From NCBI RefSeq assembly GCF_017313785.1, contig NZ_JAFLNL010000007.1, positions 208,186 through 272,185 on the forward strand: a stretch of 64,000 nucleotides of DNA. Reading direction: 5' to 3'. The notes below the pieces were generated by a model. The model was not told the DNA's origin. It was given only the letters and a program-made list of their open reading frames with translations, and searched no databases. The stretch is from Flagellimonas aurea (GTDB lineage: Bacteria > Bacteroidota > Bacteroidia > Flavobacteriales > Flavobacteriaceae). A program made the translations under genes and the position numbers. This document shows, piece by piece, positions 27,546 to 36,343 of the stretch; the stretch's first letter is position 1; every line of letters starts with the position of its first letter.

Positions 27546-28127
27546 ATGGATTTAACCCAAGGAACAGCGGAGGAAAAGAACAAAAGGGCAAAAAAAATGA
27601 TGCTCTGGTTCGGTATTGTGAGTTTGATCATGGGCTTTGCCGGTTGGACCAGTGCCTACATTGTAAGTAGCAAACGAGAAGATTGGGTAAGTGATTTAGA
27701 GCTCCCAAGTGCATTCTTTGTCAGTACGGCCATGATTATCCTGAGCAGTATTACCTATTTTATCGCGAGAAAATCTGTGAGCAACAATAACCAAAAGATG
27801 GGCACAATATGTTTGCTTATCACTTTGGCACTGGGAATCACATTTATATCTCTACAGTTTGTGGGATTTTCGCAAATGCTGGAAAACGGTTATTATTTTA
27901 CCGGTCCAACCAGTAATATAAAAATGTCCTACGTATTTTTGATAGCTGCCGTACATATTGCCCACGTGGTGGCTGGATTGATATCGCTTTTAGTGGTTAT
28001 TGTGCAGCAAGTAAGGAATAAATATACCCCAGATAATATGTTGGGAATGGAGTTGGGCGCTACATTTTGGCATTTTTTGGATTTTATTTGGGTATATCTA
28101 ATTCTATTTATGTATTTCGTGAAATAA
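27546..28127 (+). CDS. Haem-copper oxidase subunit III (short form)
   Basis: A 193-residue subunit III of the cytochrome oxidase, with about five membrane helices and no extra domain. The family's TFWHFLDFIWVYLI signature is near the C-terminus, with the conserved His and Phe/Trp residues. Subunit III stabilises the catalytic core and is involved in proton uptake rather than catalysis. A second, longer subunit III gene follows 92 bases downstream, so two forms are encoded side by side. Its start is ATG at 27546, right after cyoE. Confidence 0.88.
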   Translation: MDLTQGTAEEKNKRAKKMMLWFGIVSLIMGFAGWTSAYIVSSKREDWVSDLELPSAFFVSTAMIILSSITYFIARKSVSNNNQKMGTICLLITLALGITFISLQFVGFSQMLENGYYFTGPTSNIKMSYVFLIAAVHIAHVVAGLISLLVVIVQQVRNKYTPDNMLGMELGATFWHFLDFIWVYLILFMYFVK

Positions 28128-28155
28128 AACAGGATTGGCGCAGTTTTCAATCAAG

Positions 28156-28191
28156 TTTGTCTTTTACAATACATCAAAAAATGTAAATTTG
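28156..28191 (+). promoter_or_regulatory. Possible promoter of the long subunit III gene
   Basis: TAAATTTG (28184-28191) is an exact -7 match, but the nearest TTTG (28156-28159) is 24 bases upstream, a few bases too far for the consensus. Confidence 0.38.
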
Positions 28192-28219
28192 TGAAAGTTT
28201 TAATAAAACGACCTTTTAT

Positions 28220-29194
28220 ATGGATGCAACGGTAAGTACCGGTACAGAAGACAGCGTTTGGGGAGGCGGAAATAAGCCTCTTGGCGCTAGCTATGGAAAA
28301 ATGATGATGTGGTTTTTTATCATGTCGGATGCCTTGACCTTTTCCGGGTTCTTGGTAGCCTATGGTTTCTCAAGATTTAAGTTTATAGAGCTATGGCCTA
28401 TAGCTGATGAGGTATTTACCCACGTGCCCTTTTTCCATGGGAACTATCCTATGTATTATGTGGCTTTCATGACCTTTGTTTTGATTATGTCCTCTGTGAC
28501 CATGGTGCTCGCAGTGGATGCAGGTCACAAAATGAAGCAAAAAAGCGTTATCCTATATATGTTCCTAACCATCATCGGTGGTGCCATCTTCGTTGGCTCA
28601 CAGGCATGGGAGTGGGCAACATTCATTAAAGGTGATTACGGAGCTCTAGAAACCAACTCAGGTAGAATCCTTCAGTTTGTTGATGCGGAAACAGGGGAAA
28701 GAGCTGCCTTGGCCGACTTTGCAAAAACAATACCTGATGAAAGGGAAAGACATGTGGAGAGCGAAGGTATATGGTTTTATGGTGAAGGGTCGATGCCTTC
28801 TTACTCTTTGAACGAGGTTGTTGAAGGCTTCAAAGCAACACCAAATATCCTTATCAGAACGGAACAACTGAATGAAGAAGGTGAAAAAACCCTTTTGGAC
28901 AGAAAGGAATCGCTTTCAAAAATACTGGAAGCTAACCAAGTGGTAGAAGGTGCAAACCTTATCCACAACGAATATGGACATAGGTTGTTCGCCGATTTCT
29001 TTTTCTTTATCACAGGATTTCACGGATTCCACGTATTCTCTGGAGTAGTGATCAATGTCATCATTTTCTTTAATGTGATATTGGGTACCTACGAGCGAAG
29101 AGGTCACTATGAAATGGTAGAAAAGGTTGGGCTGTACTGGCACTTTGTGGATTTGGTATGGGTATTCGTATTTACATTCTTTTATTTGGTATAA
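28220..29194 (+). CDS. Haem-copper oxidase subunit III with large soluble insertion
   Basis: A 324-residue subunit III. The membrane part is recognisable at both ends: about residues 25-140 with four helices, and about 255-324 with the GFHGFHVFSGVVIN and YWHFVDLVWVFVF motifs. Between them, about residues 143-255, is a hydrophilic, charged insertion of roughly 110 residues with no membrane segment and no motif I recognise. This insertion is absent from the short subunit III just upstream. The gene lies between that paralogue and the subunit IV gene, 16 bases before it. It is a real oxidase gene; the meaning of the insertion is unknown. Confidence 0.88.
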   Translation: MDATVSTGTEDSVWGGGNKPLGASYGKMMMWFFIMSDALTFSGFLVAYGFSRFKFIELWPIADEVFTHVPFFHGNYPMYYVAFMTFVLIMSSVTMVLAVDAGHKMKQKSVILYMFLTIIGGAIFVGSQAWEWATFIKGDYGALETNSGRILQFVDAETGERAALADFAKTIPDERERHVESEGIWFYGEGSMPSYSLNEVVEGFKATPNILIRTEQLNEEGEKTLLDRKESLSKILEANQVVEGANLIHNEYGHRLFADFFFFITGFHGFHVFSGVVINVIIFFNVILGTYERRGHYEMVEKVGLYWHFVDLVWVFVFTFFYLV

Positions 29195-29210
29195 AAAACA
29201 CAGATTATAA

Positions 29211-29594
29211 ATGGCACACAATCATAAACTCGAGATTTTTAGAGGACTTGTAAAATTTAAGTCGAACACCCAAAAAATTTGGGGAGTACTTATTTTCCTC
29301 TCGATAGTAACAACAGTAGAAGTTGCATTGGGTATCATAAAACCACGGTTCTTGACCCACAGTTACTTTTTGGGAATGAAGTTGCTAAACTGGATATTCA
29401 TCATCCTTACCTTGGTCAAGGCCTATTATATTGCATGGGACTTTATGCACCTTAGGGATGAAAAGACCCCATTAAGAAGGGTAATTGTATGGACACCGAT
29501 CTTCCTTGTATGCTATTTGATATTCATCCTGCTGTTCGAAGCGGACTACATTTATAATGTTTATAAGGATGGATTTATTACCTGGAACTTCTAA
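29211..29594 (+). CDS. Cytochrome c oxidase subunit IV family protein
   Basis: A 127-residue protein with about three membrane helices (approximately 24-43, 53-75 and 87-108) and short polar ends. The WDFMHLRDEKTPLRR segment is typical of the bacterial subunit IV (CtaF-like, COX4_pro) proteins that accompany subunit III. Function is accessory. It is the last gene of the cyoE-subunit III-subunit III-subunit IV unit and is followed by a strong terminator. Confidence 0.82.
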   Translation: MAHNHKLEIFRGLVKFKSNTQKIWGVLIFLSIVTTVEVALGIIKPRFLTHSYFLGMKLLNWIFIILTLVKAYYIAWDFMHLRDEKTPLRRVIVWTPIFLVCYLIFILLFEADYIYNVYKDGFITWNF

Positions 29595-29615
29595 GAAGGG
29601 TATTTAACAGATTTA

Positions 29616-29646
29616 AAAGACGGTTTTCCAACCGTCTTTTTTTATT
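29616..29646 (+). terminator. Terminator after the subunit IV gene
   Basis: A perfect 10-bp stem (29616-29625 with 29630-29639), 4-base loop, then a T run. It may also act in the other direction, since an A run precedes the stem. Confidence 0.88.
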
Positions 29647-29650
29647 TTTG
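29643..29650 (+). promoter_or_regulatory. -7 element of the SCO-like/SCO operon
   Basis: TATTTTTG exactly matches TAnnTTTG, overlaps the tail of the terminator and lies 16 bases before the ATG at 29667. No -33 TTG is evident because that position is within the terminator stem. Confidence 0.4.
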
Positions 29651-29666
29651 TACGGTTGTAAACACT

Positions 29667-30299
29667 ATGAAAAAGAAAATTGTATTAGCCGTTCTTTTTA
29701 TACTCCCTGTGGTTGTGTATTTATTTTTTGCATCGGGAGTAAACAATTTTGGGCGCCTGCCCATTCTCACGGAAAACGTGGTTGATGTTGCTCAGATGGA
29801 TTCCAATGTCCAACTAAAGGATAAGATTACCATTTTAGGCTTTTTGGGCAATGATGTAGCGTCCAAACAAGGGAATGCATTCAATTTGAACCAAAAAATT
29901 TACAAAAGATTTGGGGAGTTCAATGATTTTCAGATGGTGATGTTGGTGACAGAAGACCAAATGGGCAAGGTCGAAGATTTGAAGAGTGAATTGGGAAAAC
30001 TTTCCAACATAGATAAATGGCACTTTGCATTCGGTAACCCGGATGAAATCGAAACAATTTTTGAATCATTGGAGACCAATATTGATTTGGATGATAGTTA
30101 TTCCACACCCAATGTGTTTATAGTTGATAAGGACTTAAAACTTCGCGGACGAACCGATGATGAGGACGAAGGAACCAAGTATGGGTTCGATACCTCTTCA
30201 GTAGCAGAATTGAACAATAAAATGGTGGACGATATTAAGATTATATTGGCCGAATACCGTTTAGCTTTAAAAAAGAACAATGCCGACAGGAGCAAATAA
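29667..30299 (+). CDS. Cysteine-free SCO/thioredoxin-like membrane protein
   Basis: A 210-residue protein with one N-terminal membrane helix (about 4-23) and a periplasmic domain. The order of predicted strands and helices, including ITILGFLGND, FQMVMLVTEDQ, and STPNVFIVDKDLKLRGR, resembles a thioredoxin or SCO fold. There is no cysteine anywhere in the chain, so neither redox chemistry nor classical copper binding through Cys is possible. The real SCO gene overlaps its 3' end by 20 bases, so the two are translationally coupled and probably cooperate in oxidase maturation. No more precise role can be given. Confidence 0.65.
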   Translation: MKKKIVLAVLFILPVVVYLFFASGVNNFGRLPILTENVVDVAQMDSNVQLKDKITILGFLGNDVASKQGNAFNLNQKIYKRFGEFNDFQMVMLVTEDQMGKVEDLKSELGKLSNIDKWHFAFGNPDEIETIFESLETNIDLDDSYSTPNVFIVDKDLKLRGRTDDEDEGTKYGFDTSSVAELNNKMVDDIKIILAEYRLALKKNNADRSK

Positions 30300-31023
30300 C
30301 AAAAGAAAGCATACTTACATCTGGGTCTCAGCGATCATATTGATTTTTGGGATTTTTGCAGTGTATGAAATCACTAAGCGCATAAAAGGGGGCACGGTCG
30401 TAGAAAACGACCGTATGAGCAATAGCTCCAAAGAAATAGAAGTCGGCTTTGTGGTCAACCAAGGCGAAAAGCGTCGCGTGCCAGAGTTTGAGTTTTATGA
30501 TCAGGATAGCACATTGGTGACCAATAAGGACTATTTGGGCAAAGTATATGTAGTTGAGTTCTTCTTTACCACCTGTCCCACTATATGTCCAATAATGACC
30601 AAAAACCTTGTGGAATTGCAAGATACCTTCAAAGGAGATGAAGATTTTGGAGTGGCATCCTTTACCATCAACCCACGATATGATACGCCGTCTGTGCTAA
30701 CAGCCTATGCCAAAAAATATGGTATTACGGATAAGGATTGGCATTTGATGACAGGCGATCAAGAGAAAATATATGACTTGGCAAGGCAAGGATTTTACAT
30801 CTTTGCCAACGAAGACCAAGATGCGCCGGGAGGCTTCGAGCATTCCGGTATGTTCGCATTGGTAGACAAAAATGGGTATATTCGTTCCCGTGAAGATGAA
30901 TTCGGTAACCCATTGATCTATTATCGTGGAACCATTACCGAGGAACAAAAAGTAAATTCAGAAGGGGAATCCCAACAGATTACCATATTAAAAGAGGACA
31001 TTAAAAAATTATTGGCAGAATGA
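30280..31023 (+). CDS. SCO family copper chaperone for cytochrome oxidase
   Basis: A 247-residue SCO1/SenC protein with one N-terminal membrane anchor (about 12-31). The copper-binding motif is TTCPTICP with Cys99 and Cys103, and the conserved histidine is His188 in GFEHSGMFALVDKNG, so all three copper ligands are present. SCO proteins help assemble the CuA site of subunit II, here CoxB. The gene overlaps the preceding SCO-like gene by 20 bases and its end overlaps the next gene by 4 bases. Assignment is secure from sequence and setting. Confidence 0.93.
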   Translation: MPTGANNKRKHTYIWVSAIILIFGIFAVYEITKRIKGGTVVENDRMSNSSKEIEVGFVVNQGEKRRVPEFEFYDQDSTLVTNKDYLGKVYVVEFFFTTCPTICPIMTKNLVELQDTFKGDEDFGVASFTINPRYDTPSVLTAYAKKYGITDKDWHLMTGDQEKIYDLARQGFYIFANEDQDAPGGFEHSGMFALVDKNGYIRSREDEFGNPLIYYRGTITEEQKVNSEGESQQITILKEDIKKLLAE

Positions 31024-31556
31024 CCGAGGAAATTACTCTTAAGGAAAAACGGTACAATAGGTTGATTACCGTAATTTCCATTGCTATACCTTTAGTGGTG
31101 GCACTTTTGTTTGGTTATAAAATTCCGAATGCGAAACCATTATCGTTTCTCCCTCCGATTTATGCAGGAATAAATGGTCTTACAGCTGTTCTATTGATTG
31201 CTGCCATTATTGCCATTAAAAATGGACGTCAATTGATACATAGAAGGTTGATGTTGACCAATATAGTCTTGTCCGCTTTGTTCTTGGTCATGTACGTGGC
31301 CTATCACATGACTTCCGAAACCACTGTCTTTGGAGGGGAGGGGCCAATCAAGTTTATCTATTACTTTATATTGATGACCCACATTGTGTTGTCCATATCT
31401 GTAATACCATTGGTATTGATTACCTATTCAAAAGTCTATCTAGACGATTTTGAGAGCCACAGACAATGGGCCAAATATACCTTTCCTATTTGGTTGTACG
31501 TAGCCGTTACAGGTGTTTTGGTCTACGTTATGATTTCTCCTTATTATCAATATTAA
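31020..31556 (+). CDS. DUF420 membrane protein
   Basis: A 178-residue protein with about five hydrophobic helices, matching DUF420 (YozB-like), a family often encoded beside oxidase assembly genes. Conserved histidines are visible in HRRLMLTNIVLSALFLVMYVAYHM and near FESHRQWAKYTFPIW, and these could bind haem or metal, though that is inference. It starts four bases inside the SCO gene (ATGA-type overlap), so coupling is strong. The biochemical function of the family is not established. Confidence 0.85.
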   Translation: MTEEITLKEKRYNRLITVISIAIPLVVALLFGYKIPNAKPLSFLPPIYAGINGLTAVLLIAAIIAIKNGRQLIHRRLMLTNIVLSALFLVMYVAYHMTSETTVFGGEGPIKFIYYFILMTHIVLSISVIPLVLITYSKVYLDDFESHRQWAKYTFPIWLYVAVTGVLVYVMISPYYQY

Positions 31557-31563
31557 GCTTATT

Positions 31564-31776
31564 ATGAAGACAAGATTTCTTATCATACTGCTCATACTTT
31601 TTATGGTGCCGACCATGTCGGAGGCACAATGTGCCATGTGCCGAGCGGTGGTAGAGAGCGAGTCTGATGGAAAAACCGCCGAAGCAATCAATAATGGAAT
31701 CGTTTATCTTATGGCCGTTCCTTATGTCTTGGTTGCGGGCCTCTTCTACTTTATTTATCGCAAGATGAGAGGTTAA
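31564..31776 (+). CDS. Small CxxC membrane protein of the oxidase assembly cluster
   Basis: A 70-residue protein. A signal-like segment (about 1-21) ends near SEAQ, followed immediately by a Cys-Ala-Met-Cys motif (Cys23 and Cys26), a short polar stretch and one membrane helix (about 46-66). Such a small protein with an exposed CxxC could be a copper-binding or thiol-disulfide partner of the SCO protein, but this is inferred only from context. It begins 7 bases after the DUF420 gene. I know similar small proteins from flavobacterial genomes but not any assigned function. Confidence 0.7.
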   Translation: MKTRFLIILLILFMVPTMSEAQCAMCRAVVESESDGKTAEAINNGIVYLMAVPYVLVAGLFYFIYRKMRG

Positions 31777-31800
31777 AAGATCCTTTCAATAGGGATTTTT
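31777..31800 (+). terminator. Weak terminator-like hairpin after the CxxC gene
   Basis: A 7-bp stem with one G-T pair (31777-31783 with 31793-31799), 9-base loop and only a short T run. Support is modest. Confidence 0.3.
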
Positions 31801-31883
31801 AACTCTAACTGTAACAATTTAAGATTTTGATAGTCTAATTGATGTACGCTTTTGCGTTCTTCATCAATCAAAATCACTAACCT

Positions 31884-33128
31884 ATGTTCGACCTTGAGCG
31901 GTGGCAAGAAATATTTGACACCATACGAAAGAACAAACTCAGGACCTTTTTGACCGGGCTTTCCGTTGCATCCGGCATATTTATATTGGTCATTCTTCTT
32001 GGATTTGGACAGGGAATGCGCAATGGTATCGAAAATGAGTTCAAGCAAGATGCCTCCACCAGTGTATGGGTGTGGCCCGGTGTAACTTCCAAGGAATATA
32101 AAGGCCTTAACCCAGGGAGGCGAATTCAATTGGTCAACGAAAATTATGCCAAGGCAAATACCATGTTCGATGATGATATAGAATATGGGTCGGCCCGTGT
32201 ATTTGTACGCGGTGTCAGTGTCAACTACGGTAAAGAAGCCCTTATTTACGGAGTTCAGGGTGTAGCCTCCGATTTTCAATTTATAGAGAATGCCCAAATC
32301 TCCGAAGGGAGATTCATCAATTATCAAGATGAAATTTCCAATGGAAAAGTAGCCATTATAGGGGACAAAATTAAAAAGGATGTTTTTGGAGAGGTGGAAA
32401 CGCCCATCGGTGAATTTATCGATATTTCAGGAATACCCTTTAAGGTAGTAGGAGTATATAAAGAAATGGAGGACCGGGAAGAAGAACGTATCTATATTCC
32501 CATAACCACGGCGCAGCGAACCTTTAATGGCGGCAACCGGGTAAACAATATGACCTTTACCCTGCCACCCGTGGAAAATTTTGATAAGGCCGTTGCCCAA
32601 GCGGTAGATTTTAAAAATGGCCTCCGACAGTATTTACAGCAGACCCATACCATAGCTCCGGACGATACTGGGGCGATTGAGGTGTGGAGCGCTATGGAGG
32701 AAGCCAAACGCTATTATGGGCTCACCAATAATATAAAACTATTCTTCTGGTTTGTGGGCGTGTGTACCATTATCGCAGGAGTGGTGGGCGTTAGCAATAT
32801 TATGATGATCGTAGTAAAGGAACGTACCCGCGAAATTGGTATACGAAAAGCACTTGGGGCCAAACCTTGGTCCATTATTGGAATGATATTGCACGAAGCG
32901 ATATTCGTGACCGCCATTTCAGGTTTTGGGGGACTGATTTTTAGTATGGCCCTTTTGGAAATTGTAGGGCCCAATATCGAGGTGGATTACATTATGAATC
33001 CCTCGGTCAACTTCAATGTGGCCTTTTCCACCGTAATCGTTTTGATAGTGGCCGGGACCCTCGCAGGTTTTGTTCCTGCCTACAAAGCGGCAAAAGTAAA
33101 AGTAATAGAATCCTTAAGAGACGAATAA
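31884..33128 (+). CDS. MacB/FtsX-type ABC transporter permease 1
   Basis: A 414-residue permease of the MacB family: N-terminal helix (about 20-42), a large periplasmic MacB_PCD domain (about 45-275), and three C-terminal FtsX helices. The coupling segment VVKERTREIGIRKALGA, just before the last helices, contacts the ATPase. It closely resembles the permease at 36336 (both begin MFD, then WQEIF and NKLRTFLTG). Its own half of the locus has no ATPase, so it probably uses the single one at 35642. Twelve bases later a second, related permease begins. The substrate is unknown. Confidence 0.88.
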   Translation: MFDLERWQEIFDTIRKNKLRTFLTGLSVASGIFILVILLGFGQGMRNGIENEFKQDASTSVWVWPGVTSKEYKGLNPGRRIQLVNENYAKANTMFDDDIEYGSARVFVRGVSVNYGKEALIYGVQGVASDFQFIENAQISEGRFINYQDEISNGKVAIIGDKIKKDVFGEVETPIGEFIDISGIPFKVVGVYKEMEDREEERIYIPITTAQRTFNGGNRVNNMTFTLPPVENFDKAVAQAVDFKNGLRQYLQQTHTIAPDDTGAIEVWSAMEEAKRYYGLTNNIKLFFWFVGVCTIIAGVVGVSNIMMIVVKERTREIGIRKALGAKPWSIIGMILHEAIFVTAISGFGGLIFSMALLEIVGPNIEVDYIMNPSVNFNVAFSTVIVLIVAGTLAGFVPAYKAAKVKVIESLRDE

Positions 33129-33140
33129 CCAAAAACAGCT

Positions 33141-34397
33141 ATGTTCAATAAAGATAGATGGCGGGAAATAATCGAGGTGCTCACTACCAATGTGTGGCGT
33201 ACCATCTTTACCGCTTTTGGGGTATGTTGGGGCATTTTTATCCTTATTGTGCTTTTGGCGGCCGGCAAAGGCTTGGAAAATGGTATTAAACAGGATTTTG
33301 GGGATACAGCCACCAATACCATGTTTATGTGGACCAGGGCCACAACCAGGTCCTACGAAGGTTTGCCAAAAGGGAGAAGCTTTGAATTTAAAATTGATGA
33401 TGTGCAGGCCCTAAGGGACAATGTTCCCAATTTAAGGTTTATCTCGCCCCGCAACCAATTGGGTGGTTTTGGGGGCAACAACAACGTGGTGTATGGTCTG
33501 CGCACCGGGGCGTACAATGTATATGGGGACTACCCGGAAATTATCAATCAAGACCCAATGGCGGTGACCTCCGGCCGTTTTTTGAACTATAACGATATCC
33601 GGGAGAAAAGAAAAGTGGCCATCATCGGCAACGGAGTAAAAAATGACCTTTATGACAAGGATGAGGAAGCTTTGGGAACTTATATCAAAATTCAGGGCGT
33701 AAACTTTATGGTCATAGGCACCTACAAGAAGAACAACAGTGGTGGGGGCGAAGAGGGCCAAAAGGAAATATTTGTACCATTTACCTCATTTTCACAGGCA
33801 TTCAACAGAGGAGAGAATGTCGGTTGGATGGCCATAACCGCAAACGACGGCAGTTCCATATCACAGCTCAAGGATAAAATTGTGGATGTGATGAAAAAAC
33901 GTCACAAAGTCCACCCGGAAGACACACGGGCCGTAGGTTATTTTGACCTTTTTGAACAATACAACCGTGTAGAAAGCCTGTTTGGAGCACTAAAGGCCGT
34001 GGCCTATATCGTGGGAATCATGGTTCTGCTCTCCGGTATTATCGGGGTGAGCAACATTATGCTCATTGTGGTGAAGGAGCGCACCAAGGAAATAGGCATA
34101 CGCAGAGCGCTGGGCGAACAACCATGGTCCATAAAAAAGCAAATCTTGATGGAGTCCATTTTCCTCACTTTGATATCGGGTATGGTAGGCATCATATTCG
34201 GTTCCTTGGTCATTTTTGGTATCAACTCGTTGCTGGACAGTGTGGGCCCTGTGGATATGTTTATGAGTCCAAGCGTTAGTGTGGGTGTGGTAACCGGCGC
34301 CTTGACCATTTTAATGGTATCCGGGCTTTTGGCGGGCTTCATTCCTGCACAGAGCGCGATCAGGGTGCGGCCCATCGAAGCATTGCGAAATGAATAA
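33141..34397 (+). CDS. MacB/FtsX-type ABC transporter permease 2
   Basis: A 418-residue MacB-type permease with the same architecture as its upstream neighbour: first helix about 20-42, periplasmic MacB_PCD domain, then three helices. The coupling helix reads VVKERTKEIGIRRALGE. The N-terminus (MFNKDRWREIIEVL) resembles that of permease 4 at 37568 more than permease 1. Together permeases 1 and 2 would form a heterodimer. It is followed, after 36 bases, by an adaptor gene. The signature NIMLIVVKER is typical of the family. Confidence 0.88.
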   Translation: MFNKDRWREIIEVLTTNVWRTIFTAFGVCWGIFILIVLLAAGKGLENGIKQDFGDTATNTMFMWTRATTRSYEGLPKGRSFEFKIDDVQALRDNVPNLRFISPRNQLGGFGGNNNVVYGLRTGAYNVYGDYPEIINQDPMAVTSGRFLNYNDIREKRKVAIIGNGVKNDLYDKDEEALGTYIKIQGVNFMVIGTYKKNNSGGGEEGQKEIFVPFTSFSQAFNRGENVGWMAITANDGSSISQLKDKIVDVMKKRHKVHPEDTRAVGYFDLFEQYNRVESLFGALKAVAYIVGIMVLLSGIIGVSNIMLIVVKERTKEIGIRRALGEQPWSIKKQILMESIFLTLISGMVGIIFGSLVIFGINSLLDSVGPVDMFMSPSVSVGVVTGALTILMVSGLLAGFIPAQSAIRVRPIEALRNE

Positions 34398-34433
34398 TAT
34401 GTAAAAGAATCAATCAATTAACAATTATAAAAA

Positions 34434-35534
34434 ATGAAAAAATCGGTAACCATTGTCATCTTGCTGCTCATCGTAATAGTGTTCGGTGGCTCCATGTACT
34501 ACCTGTATCAAAAAAATGCCGAAGACCCGGTGGTCTATCAAACAGAGACACCATCCAAACAAACCATTGTGAAAAAGGCGGTGGCCACGGGGAGCATTCT
34601 TCCTTTGGAAGAAGTATTGATCAAACCCAATATCTCGGGCGTGATCGAGGAAATATATGTGGAAGGGGGCGATTACGTAAAATCGGGAGATCTTTTGGCA
34701 AAAATCAAGGTCGTGCCCAATCTTTCTGCACTTAATGATGCGAAAAATGCAATCGATGAGGCCAAGATCAGTTTGGATGATCAAAAACGCAATTACGAAC
34801 GCCAGTCCACGCTATATGGGAAGGGTGTCATATCCAAAACAGATTTGGAGCGTGCCGAAGTTTCCTATGATCAGGCAAAACAGGCATATGCAGCGGCCAA
34901 TAAGCGCTACGATATTGTAAAAACCGGAACTACGAGCGGATTGAGCAGTTCGGCCAATACCATGATCAGGGCCACCGTAAGCGGAATGGTGCTTGAGGTA
35001 CCTGTAGAAGTGGGCAATCAGGTCATCGAAAGCAATACCTTTAACGAGGGCACCACCATTGCAGCCATTGCCGATGTGGACAAGATGATCTTTGAGGGCA
35101 AGGTCGATGAATCCGAAGTGGGAAAGATTAAAGAAGACCTTCCTTTGGAAATAACCGTTGGTGCCATAGAAAATCGGGTTTTTGATGCCGTATTGGATTA
35201 TATCGCACCCAAGGGCAAAGAAGAGAACGGGGCCATTCAGTTTGAGATCAAGGGAACCCTAAAAAAGAACGATACGGTCTTTATCAGGGCAGGTCTCAGT
35301 GCCAATGCATCCATTATTTTGGCACGGGCCGATAGCGTTTTGGCAGTAAAGGAAGCATTGGTCCAGTTTGATGATGATAGCAAAAAACCGTTTGTAGAAG
35401 TGGAAACCGCCGACCAAAAGTTTGAAAGAAAGGATGTTGAATTAGGGGTGAGCGACGGCATTTTTGTAGAGGTAAAGTCAGGCATAGCGGCAACTGACAA
35501 GATAAAGGTGTGGAACGCCCTGGCCGAAGAATAG
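34434..35534 (+). CDS. MacA-like periplasmic adaptor protein 1
   Basis: A 366-residue membrane-fusion protein. One N-terminal helix (about 5-24) anchors it; a lipoyl/barrel-sandwich half lies at about 55-85 (LPLEEVLIKPNISGVIEEIYVEGGDYVKSG), followed by an alpha-helical hairpin (about 95-160), the second barrel-sandwich half and a beta-barrel domain. It bridges the inner-membrane ABC pump to an outer-membrane channel. It is closely related to adaptor 2 at 38863, e.g. in the shared ending of a D(K)IKVWN segment. The nearest channel gene is at 40024. Confidence 0.9.
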   Translation: MKKSVTIVILLLIVIVFGGSMYYLYQKNAEDPVVYQTETPSKQTIVKKAVATGSILPLEEVLIKPNISGVIEEIYVEGGDYVKSGDLLAKIKVVPNLSALNDAKNAIDEAKISLDDQKRNYERQSTLYGKGVISKTDLERAEVSYDQAKQAYAAANKRYDIVKTGTTSGLSSSANTMIRATVSGMVLEVPVEVGNQVIESNTFNEGTTIAAIADVDKMIFEGKVDESEVGKIKEDLPLEITVGAIENRVFDAVLDYIAPKGKEENGAIQFEIKGTLKKNDTVFIRAGLSANASIILARADSVLAVKEALVQFDDDSKKPFVEVETADQKFERKDVELGVSDGIFVEVKSGIAATDKIKVWNALAEE

Positions 35535-35641
35535 TGCACAAAAAACACCGTTTGAAAAAAAAGTAAAAAATCTTGTAACATTTTAACAACATCTATGTCT
35601 TACTAGCAGAAGTAAAAGTAAGATAGCTAACATCATCAATC

Positions 35642-36343
35642 ATGATAGAAATCAAAGACCTTCATAAATCCTATAAAATGGGGACCAACTCCCTTCATGT
35701 TTTAAAGGGAATAAATTTTAAAGTAGAGGATGGCGAGCTTGTTGCCATAATGGGATCTTCCGGGTCTGGTAAATCCACCTTATTGAATATTTTAGGAATG
35801 TTGGACGGTGCTGATTCCGGTGAGTATACCCTGGATGGCGTTCCGATCAAAAATTTGAGCGAAACCAAAGCTGCCCAATACCGAAATAAATTCTTGGGGT
35901 TCATCTTCCAATCCTTCAACTTGATCAACTACAAAAGTGCAGCAGAAAATGTGGCACTACCATTATACTACCAAAAAGTGCCAAGAAAGGAACGCCAGGA
36001 AAAGGCCATGCAATATTTGGAAAGAGTGGGTCTAAAACCATGGGCCGATCACCTGCCAAGTGAGCTTTCGGGTGGACAAAAACAAAGGGTGGCCATAGCG
36101 CGTGCCATGGCAGCAGAGCCCAAGGTGCTTTTGGCGGATGAGCCAACCGGTGCATTGGACAGTAAAACGTCCTATGAAGTAATGGACCTGATCCAAAAAA
36201 TCAATGATGAAGGAAACACCATTTTGGTCGTGACCCACGAAGAGGACATTGCTCACATGTGCAAACGAATCGTGCACCTAAAAGATGGTGTTATCGTAGA
36301 GGATAAAAAAGTGGAACAAGTAAGAGCGGAACAGTATGTTTGA
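35642..36343 (+). CDS. ABC transporter ATP-binding protein (MacB/LolD type)
   Basis: A 233-residue stand-alone ATPase, the only one in the four-permease locus. Walker A is GSSGSGKST (about 37-45), the signature is LSGGQKQR, Walker B is VLLADEPTGALD and the switch histidine is in VTHEEDIAH. In E. coli MacB the ATPase is fused to the permease; here the parts are separate, as in LolCDE. It is preceded by a 107-base gap and its stop overlaps the start of permease 3 by 8 bases. Whether it serves both permease pairs is inferred from the lack of a second ATPase. Confidence 0.92.
   Translation: MIEIKDLHKSYKMGTNSLHVLKGINFKVEDGELVAIMGSSGSGKSTLLNILGMLDGADSGEYTLDGVPIKNLSETKAAQYRNKFLGFIFQSFNLINYKSAAENVALPLYYQKVPRKERQEKAMQYLERVGLKPWADHLPSELSGGQKQRVAIARAMAAEPKVLLADEPTGALDSKTSYEVMDLIQKINDEGNTILVVTHEEDIAHMCKRIVHLKDGVIVEDKKVEQVRAEQYV

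Noticed and set aside
31884..34397. First permease pair as a broken transporter because it lacks ATPase and channel
   Set aside because: Both permeases and their adaptor are full-length without frameshifts, and a stand-alone ATPase and a channel follow in the same orientation.
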